Origin: an uncultured Faecalibacterium sp.
GTDB taxonomy: Bacteria; Bacillota; Clostridia; Oscillospirales; Ruminococcaceae
Length of the DNA stretch: 64,000 nt
Reading direction: 5' to 3'
Assembly (NCBI GenBank): GCA_902463235.1
Contig: CABQER010000004.1
Location: forward strand, 10,769 to 74,768
The translations under genes and the position numbers were made by a program. The notes under the pieces were generated by a model that searched no databases, was not told the origin of the DNA, and was given only the letters and a program-made list of their open reading frames with translations. Shown in pieces: positions 33,097-41,495 of the stretch. Numbering within the stretch: the stretch's first letter is position 1; each line of letters begins with the position of its first letter.

Positions 33097-35377
33097 GCAG
33101 CTGGCCCGGCACTGGGCGGTCTGCCTTGTGGTGTTCGCGCTGCTGTTCGTGCAGGCGTACTGCGACCTTGCATTGCCGGACTACACCAGCAAGATCGTGG
33201 ACACCGGCATCCAGCAGGGCGGCGTTGAAAGCCCCCTGCCCCAGACGGTGCGCAAGAGCACGCTGGACGCATTGAGTCTGCTGATGAACGAGGAGGACGC
33301 ACAGAAGCTGCAAAACGCCTATCAGTACTATCTGCAGGACGATGGCGTATTGCAGCTACGCTCCGACCTGACCGAGGACGAGCGCACCGCACTGGAAGAT
33401 GCCGTGACCACCCCGGACATCGTGCTGTATATGGCTGCCGCACAGGCCGCCAACACCCCCGCTGGGCAGAACAGCATGGGCATGACCGGCCTTGCCGAGA
33501 TGCCCTCTGCCGCTGCGGACACCGACACCGAGACCGTCACACCCACGGCAGCAGATCTGGACACCGTTTGCAGCCAGTTTGCCGCCATGAGCCAGATGCC
33601 CGGTTTTGACCGCAGTATGCTGCAAAAGCAGCTGGACAGTGCCATGAGCCAGCTGGACAGCACCCTGCTGGAAAACCTGAAAAGCCAGTCTTTGCTGCTG
33701 GTGCAGCTGGAGTACGAGGCACAGGGCGTTGCACAGGATGTGCAGATGGGTTACCTCTTCCGGGTGGGCGGCCAGATGTTGGCGCTCACCCTGCTGATGG
33801 TGGCCGTGGCTGTGGCCGTGGGCTTCCTTGCTTCCCGGGTATCCGCCGCCATCGGTCGTGACCTGCGCCGCGAGACCTTCTCCAGCGTTATCGGCTTCTC
33901 CAATGCAGAGATCGAAAATTTTTCCACCGCCTCCCTCATCACCCGCACCACCAACGATATCCAGCAGGTGCAGTTCGTCTGCGTCATCCTGCTGCGCATG
34001 GTTGCCTATGCGCCCATTCTGGGCATTGGCGGCGTGCTGCACGTTGTGGGCAGCAGCAGCGGCCTTTCCTGGATCGTGGTGCTGGACGTGGCACTGCTTT
34101 TGCTGCTGCTGCTCTTCCTGATGAGCGTTGCCATGCCCAAATTCAAGGTGATGCAGCAGCTGGTGGACCGGCTGAATCTGGTCAGCCGCGAAATTTTGAC
34201 CGGCATCATGCCGGTGCGCGCCTTCAGCCGCGAAAAGTTTGAGGAGCAGCGCTTTGACAAGGCCAACCGGGAGCTGATGGGCACCCAGCTGTTCACCAAC
34301 CGCGCCATGGTGGCTATGATGCCCTTTATGACCCTGATCATGAACGGCACCAGTCTGCTCATCGTCTGGTTCGGCGGCAAAGCCATGGACGCCGGCACCA
34401 TGCAGGTGGGCGAGATGATCGCCTTTATCACCTACACCATGCAGATCGTCATGTCCTTTTTGATGCTGGCCATGGTGGCTGTCATGCTGCCCCGCGCCGG
34501 TGTGGCTGCGGACCGTATCGATGAGGTCACCCGCACCAAAGCCACCATCCACGACCCGGACGAAGCCGCCGCAAAGGCCGCACAGGCCCACACCGACTGG
34601 CAGGGCGTGGTGCAGTTCGAGGACGTAAGCTTCCGCTACCCCGGTGCGGACAGCGATGCACTGGAGCACATCAGCTTTACCGCAAAGCCCGGCGAGACTA
34701 CCGCCATCATCGGCTCCACCGGCTGCGGCAAGTCCACCCTGCTCAACCTGATTCCCCGCTTTTACGATGTGACCGGCGGCAAGGTGACCGTGGACGGTAT
34801 TGACGTGCGCGAGATGCCGCAGGCACAGTTGCACGACCTGCTGGGCTATGTGCCCCAGAAGGGTGTGCTGTTCAGCGGCACCATTGACAGCAACCTGAAA
34901 TTCGGCGGCGAGGATATCACCGACGCACAGGTGCAAAAGGCTGCTGCCATTGCGCAGGCCACTGATTTTATCGAGGCGAAGCCCGAGGGCTACCAAAGCC
35001 CCATTGCACAGGGCGGCTCCAACGTATCCGGTGGCCAGAAGCAGCGGCTTTCCATTGCCCGGGCAATTGCCAAAAATCCCAAGGTCTATCTGTTTGACGA
35101 CAGCTTCTCGGCGCTGGACTACAAAACCGATGTAACGCTGCGCCGCGCCCTGAAGGCACAGACCGACAACGCCACCGTGATCATTGTGGCGCAGCGCATT
35201 TCCACCGTGCTGCACGCAAACCAGATCCTTGTACTGGACGAGGGCAGACTGGTGGGCAAGGGCACTCACGCTCAGCTGATGGTCAATTGCCCGGAATATC
35301 AGGAGATCGCCCGCAGCCAGCTGAGCCAGAAGGAACTGGCGCTGGATACCCTGAATACAGAAAAGGAGGGTGAGTGA
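33080..35377 (+). CDS. ABC exporter subunit with degenerate ATPase site
   Basis: A 765-residue type IV (MDR-like) ABC half-transporter. A large extracytoplasmic insertion of roughly 150 residues, rich in Gln, Met and Ala, lies between TM1 and TM2. The nucleotide-binding domain has Walker A GSTGCGKST and signature NVSGGQKQRLS. After Walker B it reads LFDDSFSALD, with Asp where the catalytic Glu should be, as in the degenerate site of heterodimeric exporters. Start 33080 was chosen by AAGGGAG 9 nt upstream. Partner gene follows. Confidence 0.93.
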   Translation: MTKIFKQLARHWAVCLVVFALLFVQAYCDLALPDYTSKIVDTGIQQGGVESPLPQTVRKSTLDALSLLMNEEDAQKLQNAYQYYLQDDGVLQLRSDLTEDERTALEDAVTTPDIVLYMAAAQAANTPAGQNSMGMTGLAEMPSAAADTDTETVTPTAADLDTVCSQFAAMSQMPGFDRSMLQKQLDSAMSQLDSTLLENLKSQSLLLVQLEYEAQGVAQDVQMGYLFRVGGQMLALTLLMVAVAVAVGFLASRVSAAIGRDLRRETFSSVIGFSNAEIENFSTASLITRTTNDIQQVQFVCVILLRMVAYAPILGIGGVLHVVGSSSGLSWIVVLDVALLLLLLLFLMSVAMPKFKVMQQLVDRLNLVSREILTGIMPVRAFSREKFEEQRFDKANRELMGTQLFTNRAMVAMMPFMTLIMNGTSLLIVWFGGKAMDAGTMQVGEMIAFITYTMQIVMSFLMLAMVAVMLPRAGVAADRIDEVTRTKATIHDPDEAAAKAAQAHTDWQGVVQFEDVSFRYPGADSDALEHISFTAKPGETTAIIGSTGCGKSTLLNLIPRFYDVTGGKVTVDGIDVREMPQAQLHDLLGYVPQKGVLFSGTIDSNLKFGGEDITDAQVQKAAAIAQATDFIEAKPEGYQSPIAQGGSNVSGGQKQRLSIARAIAKNPKVYLFDDSFSALDYKTDVTLRRALKAQTDNATVIIVAQRISTVLHANQILVLDEGRLVGKGTHAQLMVNCPEYQEIARSQLSQKELALDTLNTEKEGE

Positions 35378-35378
35378 T

Positions 35379-37190
35379 ATGCCCAGACCCGGACGTCCCA
35401 CCACCGAGCGCGCCAAGGACTTTAAAGGCACGCTGCGGCAGCTCATCCGCACCATGAGCCACTACAAACTGCCCCTTGCGACAGCCATGCTGTTTGCTAT
35501 TCTGTCCACCATCTTCAACATTGCAGGCCCCAAGGTGCTGGCAAAAGCCACCACCGCCCTTGCCACCGGCTGGATCGCTCGGCTGCGCGGCACCGGCAGC
35601 ATCGATTTTGTGTATATCGGCCGCATTCTGCTGTTTTTGCTGGGGATGTACCTGCTGAGCAGCGCCTTCAGCTTTATTCAGGGCTGGCTGATGACCGGCC
35701 TTTCCCAGAAAGTCTGCTACGACTTCCGCCGCCAGATCAGCGAAAAGATCAACCGCCTGCCGCTGGCGTACTTTGAAAAGCGCACCGTGGGCGAGGTGCT
35801 CTCCCGCATCACCAACGATGTGGACACGCTGGGCCAGAGCCTGAATCAGAGTATCACCCAGCTGATCACCAGCGTGACCACCATGATCGGTGTGCTGGTG
35901 ATGATGCTTTCCATCAGTCCCCGCATGACCCTGATCGCCCTGCTGATCCTGCCGGTGTCGCTGGCGCTGGTGCTGGTGGTGGTCAAGTTCAGCCAGAAGT
36001 ACTTCAAGGCACAGCAGGCCACGCTGGGCGTGGTCAACGGTCAAGTCGAGGAAGTCTACGCCGGTCACAACGTGGTCAAGGCCTTCAACCGGGAGGCTAT
36101 GGTGCTGGCAGACTTCAACGCCGCTAACAATAAGCTGTACGAATCCGCATGGAAGAGCCAGTTTCTCTCCGGCCTGATGATGCCCATCATGAACTTTGTG
36201 GGCAACTTGGGCTATGTGGCGGTGGCCATTGTTGGCAGCATTTTTGCCGCAAACGGCGTCATCACCATCGGTGATATTCAGGCCTTTATCCAGTACGTCA
36301 AAAACTTCACCCAGCCCATCCAGCAGCTTTCGCAGGTGTCCAATATGCTGCAAAGCATGGCCGCTGCCGCCGAGCGGGTGTTCGAGTTTTTGAACGAGCC
36401 GGAGGAAGAGCAGCTGGCAGACCCCGCCCGCCGCGCCGACCCCTCCGATATTGACGGACAGGTTACCTTTGACCATGTGCGCTTCGGCTACACCCCGGAC
36501 AAGACCGTCATCCACGACTTCAGCTGCACGGTGCAGCCCGGCCAAAAGGTAGCCATCGTAGGCCCCACCGGCGCAGGCAAGACCACTATGGTCAAACTGC
36601 TGATGCGCTTTTACGATGTGGACGCCGGTTCCATCACCCTGAACGGCCACGATGTGCGCAACTTTGACCGCAGCGCCCTGCGCGAGGGTTTTGGCATGGT
36701 GCTGCAGGACACATGGCTGTTCAAGGGCACTATCATGGAGAACATCCGTTACGGTCGGCTGGACGCCACCGATGAAGAGGTGATCGCCGCCGCAAAGGCC
36801 GCCAACGCCGACCACTTTATCCGCACCCTGCCCGGCGGCTACCAGATGGAACTGAACGAGGACGCCTCCAACGTCAGTCAGGGACAGAAGCAGCTGCTTA
36901 CCATCGCCCGCACCATTCTGGCAGATAACCGCATCCTGATTTTGGACGAGGCTACCAGCAGCGTGGATACCCGCACCGAGCAGCGCATCCAGACCGCCAT
37001 GGACCGCCTGATGGAAGGCCGCACCAGCTTTGTGATCGCCCACCGCCTTTCCACCATCCGCGATGCCGACCTCATCCTTGTCATGCGAGACGGCGACATT
37101 GTGGAGCAGGGCACCCACGACCAGCTGATCGAGGCCGGTGGCTTCTACGCCGACCTGTACAACAGCCAGTTCGAGGACGTGGTGGATTAA
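35379..37190 (+). CDS. ABC exporter subunit with intact catalytic site
   Basis: A 603-residue half-transporter with six transmembrane helices and a nucleotide-binding domain containing Walker A GPTGAGKTT, signature NVSQGQKQ and Walker B ILILDEATSS with the catalytic Glu. Its signature carries Gln in place of the second Gly (LSGGQ-type), typical of one member of a heterodimer. The ATG at 35379 is 9 nt from AGGAGG; an in-frame GTG at 35370 abuts it. Exports drugs, peptides or lipids; substrate unknown. Confidence 0.93.
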   Translation: MPRPGRPTTERAKDFKGTLRQLIRTMSHYKLPLATAMLFAILSTIFNIAGPKVLAKATTALATGWIARLRGTGSIDFVYIGRILLFLLGMYLLSSAFSFIQGWLMTGLSQKVCYDFRRQISEKINRLPLAYFEKRTVGEVLSRITNDVDTLGQSLNQSITQLITSVTTMIGVLVMMLSISPRMTLIALLILPVSLALVLVVVKFSQKYFKAQQATLGVVNGQVEEVYAGHNVVKAFNREAMVLADFNAANNKLYESAWKSQFLSGLMMPIMNFVGNLGYVAVAIVGSIFAANGVITIGDIQAFIQYVKNFTQPIQQLSQVSNMLQSMAAAAERVFEFLNEPEEEQLADPARRADPSDIDGQVTFDHVRFGYTPDKTVIHDFSCTVQPGQKVAIVGPTGAGKTTMVKLLMRFYDVDAGSITLNGHDVRNFDRSALREGFGMVLQDTWLFKGTIMENIRYGRLDATDEEVIAAAKAANADHFIRTLPGGYQMELNEDASNVSQGQKQLLTIARTILADNRILILDEATSSVDTRTEQRIQTAMDRLMEGRTSFVIAHRLSTIRDADLILVMRDGDIVEQGTHDQLIEAGGFYADLYNSQFEDVVD

Positions 37191-37219
37191 AGCACCTGTC
37201 ACCGCGTTATAACCGCAAC

Positions 37220-37263
37220 AAGAGCACCTGTTGCCTTCCTTTCTGAGGACAGCAGGTGCTCTT
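37220..37263 (+). terminator. Terminator of the MarR/ABC operon
   Basis: An 11-bp stem AAGAGCACCTG/CAGGTGCTCTT followed by GCTTTTTTA. Confidence 0.85.
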
Positions 37264-37269
37264 GCTTTT

Positions 37270-38184
37270 TTATTCCTCCACCGGTTCCAGCTTCAGGCCG
37301 AACAGCCTTTCTGAGAGGGACGGCAGCTGTTGCTGCAAGGCGCGGACATAGGCCATTACTACCGGGTCCGGCTCCGCTTTCGTAACAATACCAAACCTCA
37401 TTCCCTTGTTCCAATCTAGAATAAACACCTGTGAAGGATCCGGTCTGCGGTAGTACACTGCCGGGGTCAGCATCAGGCTGGGCAGTTCATACTGTACACT
37501 TTTTACGCTGCGAATGATTTCTGCCTGCCGTCTCGCAGCCTCGTGCAGCAATGCGGTCTCATACAGTGACTGATCTGGTGTTTCTGCAAACATCCACCGA
37601 TACTGCACCGCCTGTTCCAGCGTAATATATCCACGGGGCACCTCCGGCGGCGTATGAAATGGGACGCCGATCTCCGGCATATACACTGCCGGATAAAAGT
37701 GCAAGCCTCGCGCCGCGATCTCTGCACACTCGATCTGCAATGAAAGATCGATCTCATCATTCAGCAACGCCCTCCAGACATCCTTTATGCTGGCACAGCG
37801 GTGCATGATAGGAGAAAAGCGGTTGCTCAACTCCCCTGTAGCGGCAAACAGGTCAAAGCCCAGCATTTGCAGCGGCATATTCTGATGTCCGATCAGTAGA
37901 TGCCGTTTGGGTGGATTTGCATTCAGCTTTACTGCCTGCGCATGATGCACCGCCTCATCGTACAGCTCCAGCAGCTGCTTTGCCTTGGGGTAAAAATCCC
38001 ATCCCGCCGGGGTCAGCACCACACGGCGCGGCACATGCTGGAACAGCTCGAACTGCAATTGTCCTTCCAGCGTGCGGATCTGCTGCGAAAGTGCCGACTG
38101 GGAAAGATACAGCGCCTCTGCCGCCGCAGAAAAGCTGTTCAGCTCCACGATCTTTACAAAGCCCGCCAGCGCTCTCTGGTTCAT
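37270..38184 (-). CDS. LysR family transcriptional regulator
   Basis: A 304-residue regulator with an N-terminal winged HTH ('VELNSFSAAAEALYLSQSAL' shortened; 'TLEGQLQFELFQHVPRR') and a C-terminal effector-binding domain. The start at 38184 follows AGGAGG by 9 nt. It is divergent from the FMN/FAD reductase gene, with -35 boxes overlapping, so it almost certainly controls that gene. Confidence 0.93.
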   Translation of the reverse strand: MNQRALAGFVKIVELNSFSAAAEALYLSQSALSQQIRTLEGQLQFELFQHVPRRVVLTPAGWDFYPKAKQLLELYDEAVHHAQAVKLNANPPKRHLLIGHQNMPLQMLGFDLFAATGELSNRFSPIMHRCASIKDVWRALLNDEIDLSLQIECAEIAARGLHFYPAVYMPEIGVPFHTPPEVPRGYITLEQAVQYRWMFAETPDQSLYETALLHEAARRQAEIIRSVKSVQYELPSLMLTPAVYYRRPDPSQVFILDWNKGMRFGIVTKAEPDPVVMAYVRALQQQLPSLSERLFGLKLEPVEE

Positions 38185-38221
38185 TCTTTCCTTCCTCCTG
38201 CAATACATTAGGTTTTTCTTA

Positions 38222-38272
38222 ATTATAATATAATAAACTTGAATTGTAAACAGTACCCTTCTACGCTACAAT
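38222..38272. promoter_or_regulatory. Overlapping divergent promoters of the LysR gene and the flavoprotein gene
   Basis: Plus strand: -35 TTGTAA (38244-38249) and -10 TACAAT (38267-38272), 17 bp. Minus strand: -35 TTTACA (38245-38250) and -10 TATAAT (38222-38227), 17 bp. The two -35 boxes occupy the same bases, so use of one should exclude the other. Confidence 0.7.
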
Positions 38273-38345
38273 TGTTAAGGATTCAGCAAAGTGGCCTTCA
38301 CCTTGCTGCACAATAAGAAGGAACAAAAAGAAAGAGAGCGTACCT

Positions 38346-40373
38346 ATGAACAAGATTTCCCGTAAGGGCTTTATCAAGATCGCCGCTGCCGCCGCTATGA
38401 GCGGTGTGACCGCCGGTGCTCTGGCTGCCTGCAATGCTGCCTCCGGCTCTGCTTCCGCTTCCACTTCCGGTGCTGCCGGCCAGTACATCCCCGGCACCTA
38501 CGAGGGCACTGCCGAGGGTATCTCCTCCACCGTCAAGGTCACCATGACCTTCTCTGACAGCGCTGTCACCGATGTGGTAGTGGACACCTCCGGCGAGACT
38601 GCTTCCTACGGTGCTGCCGCTGCCGATGAGCTGCGCGAGCAGCTGATGGCTGCCGGTTCTGCCGAGATCGACGGCGTTTCCGGTTCTACCATCACCTCCG
38701 ATGCCGTGATGAAGGCCGCCAAGAGCTGCTACGCACAGGCAAAGGGCGAGGCCGTGGTCTCCAGCGTGCAGCTGCCCACCGGCGACGCAAACGACTGGCT
38801 GGGCAAAGAGCCTGACATCGACGAGGCTTCCATCACCGAGACATGGGATACCGATATCGTCATTGTGGGCGCTGGCAACGGCGGTATGTGCGCAGCCGCT
38901 TATGCTGCACAGAACGGACTGAGCTTCCGCATCATCGAGCAGAATTCTGCCGTTATGGATACCCGCCACTGGTACGGCACCATCGACAGCAGCGAAGCAA
39001 AGAAAAAGGGCATCGCTCCTGTTGACCGCGCCGAGCTGCTGAGCGAGATCTCCCGCTCCATGGGCGGTCGCTGCGACCAGCGCGTAGTTAAGACCTGGAT
39101 CAATGAGTCTGCCGCCATGCACGATTTTGTTTCCGGCATTCTGGAAAGCGAGCCCTACAACTATGTATGCAACCTGACCTCCGGCGATGAAGCCAAATGG
39201 CCGGATGATACGCAGGTGAGCCAGAGCAAGCTGATGTTCCCTGTGCAGCAAGTCGACTACAGCAGCGCCGAAAAGCCCCGCAACGTGGTATTTCAGGAGT
39301 ATATCGAGAGCAAGGGCTACAGCATCGACTTTAACACCGGCCTTGCCAAGTTGGAAAAGGATGCCGACGGCCGCATCACCGGCGTTATCGCCCAGAGCAC
39401 TGCCGACGACCACTTCATCCGCATCAACGCAGCCAAGGGCGTGCTGCTGGCCTGTGGTGGCTATGCAGGCAATCCCTACATGATGGAGCAGCTGGACCCG
39501 CTGGGCACCAGCGTGACCACCGCCTGCTCCTATACCCCTGCCGACAAGGGCTATGGTATCCGTGCCGCTATCTGGGCAGGTGCACATCTGGATGCAGAGC
39601 CTGCTCCCGTGCTGTTCGATCGTGGTCTGGTGGCACCCGGTGTGGATGCCGGTTATGTGGACAACGGCTCTGCCTTTGGCGGCAAGGCCTTCCCCGGCAC
39701 TGTGGGTCAGTACAACCCCGGCAGCCAGCCCTTCCTGAAGGTCAACCGCCATGGCGAGCGTTTTATGAACGAAAGTCAGGAATACGACAATGCCTCCCAT
39801 GCTTCTTTCCAGCAGCCGGGGCACGTTTATGCCATGATCCACGATGCAAACTTCCGCAGCGACGTAGATCGCTTCCACACCATCGGTTGCTCTGCACTGA
39901 CCCGTTACATCCCCGGCATGATGGAAGGTCAGCTGGAGCAGTACGAGGGTGAGGGCCTGATCATGAAGGCGGACACCATTGAAGAGCTTGCCGACAAGAT
40001 GGGCTTTACCGGTGCTGACAAGGACAACTTTGTAGCCACCGTTGCCCGCTACAACGAGCTGTACGACAAGCAGAACGACGAGGACTTCGGCAAGCCTGCA
40101 AGCCGCCTGAGCGCCATCCGCACCGCGCCCTTCTACGGTTGCTGGCTGGGTGCCTCTCTGCTGTGCAGTATGCAGGGTATTTCCATCACTGAAAACTGCC
40201 AGGCGAAGGATAACAACAACGAGCCCATTCCCGGCCTGTACGTTACCGGCGATATGTCCGGCAGCTTCTTCCAGAACAACTACCCCTGCGTCATGGGCGG
40301 CACCGCTTGTGGCCGCACCCTGACCTTTGCCATCAAATCCGTCAAGCAGATGGCCGGTCTGGAAAACGCCTGA
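38346..40373 (+). CDS. Secreted FMN/FAD reductase lipoprotein (fumarate/urocanate reductase type)
   Basis: A 675-residue extracytoplasmic flavoprotein. A leader with lipobox LAAC (Cys29) is followed by an FMN-binding domain (about 45-135) with the covalent-flavin motif DGVSGSTITS at 109-118, where an ApbE-type enzyme would attach FMN to a Thr. An FAD-dependent fumarate-reductase/succinate-dehydrogenase flavoprotein domain with dinucleotide motif GAGNGG (175-180) follows. Relatives reduce fumarate, urocanate, cinnamates or similar alkenes as terminal electron acceptors; the substrate here is unknown. Regulated probably by the divergent LysR protein. Confidence 0.9.
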   Translation: MNKISRKGFIKIAAAAAMSGVTAGALAACNAASGSASASTSGAAGQYIPGTYEGTAEGISSTVKVTMTFSDSAVTDVVVDTSGETASYGAAAADELREQLMAAGSAEIDGVSGSTITSDAVMKAAKSCYAQAKGEAVVSSVQLPTGDANDWLGKEPDIDEASITETWDTDIVIVGAGNGGMCAAAYAAQNGLSFRIIEQNSAVMDTRHWYGTIDSSEAKKKGIAPVDRAELLSEISRSMGGRCDQRVVKTWINESAAMHDFVSGILESEPYNYVCNLTSGDEAKWPDDTQVSQSKLMFPVQQVDYSSAEKPRNVVFQEYIESKGYSIDFNTGLAKLEKDADGRITGVIAQSTADDHFIRINAAKGVLLACGGYAGNPYMMEQLDPLGTSVTTACSYTPADKGYGIRAAIWAGAHLDAEPAPVLFDRGLVAPGVDAGYVDNGSAFGGKAFPGTVGQYNPGSQPFLKVNRHGERFMNESQEYDNASHASFQQPGHVYAMIHDANFRSDVDRFHTIGCSALTRYIPGMMEGQLEQYEGEGLIMKADTIEELADKMGFTGADKDNFVATVARYNELYDKQNDEDFGKPASRLSAIRTAPFYGCWLGASLLCSMQGISITENCQAKDNNNEPIPGLYVTGDMSGSFFQNNYPCVMGGTACGRTLTFAIKSVKQMAGLENA

Positions 40374-40431
40374 TAAAGCGCAGTTTCCCGGCATATTCTA
40401 AGCGTTTCTTCTTTTCTTCTTTTTCATGTGA

Positions 40432-40463
40432 AGAGGGGCAGCCCCATTTGGGGCTGCCCCTCT
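40432..40463 (+). terminator. Terminator of the flavoprotein gene
   Basis: A perfect 14-bp stem AGAGGGGCAGCCCC with its complement, loop ATTT, followed by TTGCTTTTTT. Confidence 0.9.
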
Positions 40464-40574
40464 TTGCTTTTTTGCCCCGCACGCCCCCTACACAAATGGC
40501 CGCGATTGTGCTATGATAAGCGTGAAACCGGGCAGTTCATTCCCACCCGGTCAAAGATCGAGGTGTTTGTACAA

Positions 40575-41495
40575 ATGTCGGATATTCTGGATACCTTACG
40601 GCAGGAAGGGGTGGACCCTGCTCTGCTTACGGCGGTGCAGGAATACCGCGCCGCTCATCCGCTGGAGCAGGCGCTGCGCCCGCGCATCCCCGCCCCTGCC
40701 TTTATTTACTACGGCAAAGAGGTGTGGGATCAGGCACTGGCGGCCATCCTCTGCGGCGAAAACCTGCTGCTGGCCGGCGGAAAGGCCACCGGAAAAAATG
40801 TGCTGGCAGAAAATCTTGCCGCCGCCTTCGGCCGCCCCGCGTGGGACATCTCCTTTCATGTAAACATGGACGCCGCCTCCCTCATCGGCATGGATACTTT
40901 TGCGGGCGGGCAGGTAGTGTTCCGTCCCGGGCCGGTGTACCGTTGCGCACAGTGCGGCGGCTTCGGCGTGCTGGACGAGATCAACATGGCAAAAAACGAG
41001 GCGCTGGCGGTACTGCACGCGGTGCTGGACTTCCGCCGCGCCATCGACGTGCCCGGGTACGACCGCATCCCGCTGGCTGAGGAGACCCGCTTTATCGCCA
41101 CCATGAACTACGGCTACGCGGGCACCCGGGAGCTGAATGAGGCGCTGACCTCCCGCTTTGCGGTGGTGCAGATGCCCACCATCACGCAGGATAATCTGGA
41201 AAAGCTGCTGCGGGCGCAGTTCCCGGAACTTACCGCAAAATATGTGCACCAGTTCGCACTGCTGTTTCTGGACCTGCAGAAAAAGTGCGATAGTGCTGAA
41301 ATTTCCACCAAGGCGCTGGATCTGCGCGGAATGCTGGACGCGCTGCGGCTGATCCGCAGGGGCATCCCGGCCGGGGCAGCGCTGGATATGGGCATCACCA
41401 ACAAGGCCTTTGACTCCTACGAGCAGGGGCTGATCCGGGACGTGATCGCCGCGCGCATCCCGGCCCAGCTGGATGCTGGAAAGCTGTTTGCCTGA
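40575..41495 (+). CDS. MoxR-type AAA ATPase
   Basis: A 306-residue AAA+ ATPase. The Walker A loop is GGKATGKN (68-75), with Asn where Ser/Thr is usual. Walker B is GVLDEIN. Sensor 1 lies in 'FIATMNYGYAGTRELNEAL' and an Arg finger in LTSRF. MoxR proteins act as chaperones that remodel or load cofactors into partner proteins, usually with a VWA protein, and here one follows with a TGATG overlap. Start 40575 has GAGGTG about 10 nt upstream; the longer ORF overlaps the preceding terminator. Confidence 0.88.
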   Translation: MSDILDTLRQEGVDPALLTAVQEYRAAHPLEQALRPRIPAPAFIYYGKEVWDQALAAILCGENLLLAGGKATGKNVLAENLAAAFGRPAWDISFHVNMDAASLIGMDTFAGGQVVFRPGPVYRCAQCGGFGVLDEINMAKNEALAVLHAVLDFRRAIDVPGYDRIPLAEETRFIATMNYGYAGTRELNEALTSRFAVVQMPTITQDNLEKLLRAQFPELTAKYVHQFALLFLDLQKKCDSAEISTKALDLRGMLDALRLIRRGIPAGAALDMGITNKAFDSYEQGLIRDVIAARIPAQLDAGKLFA

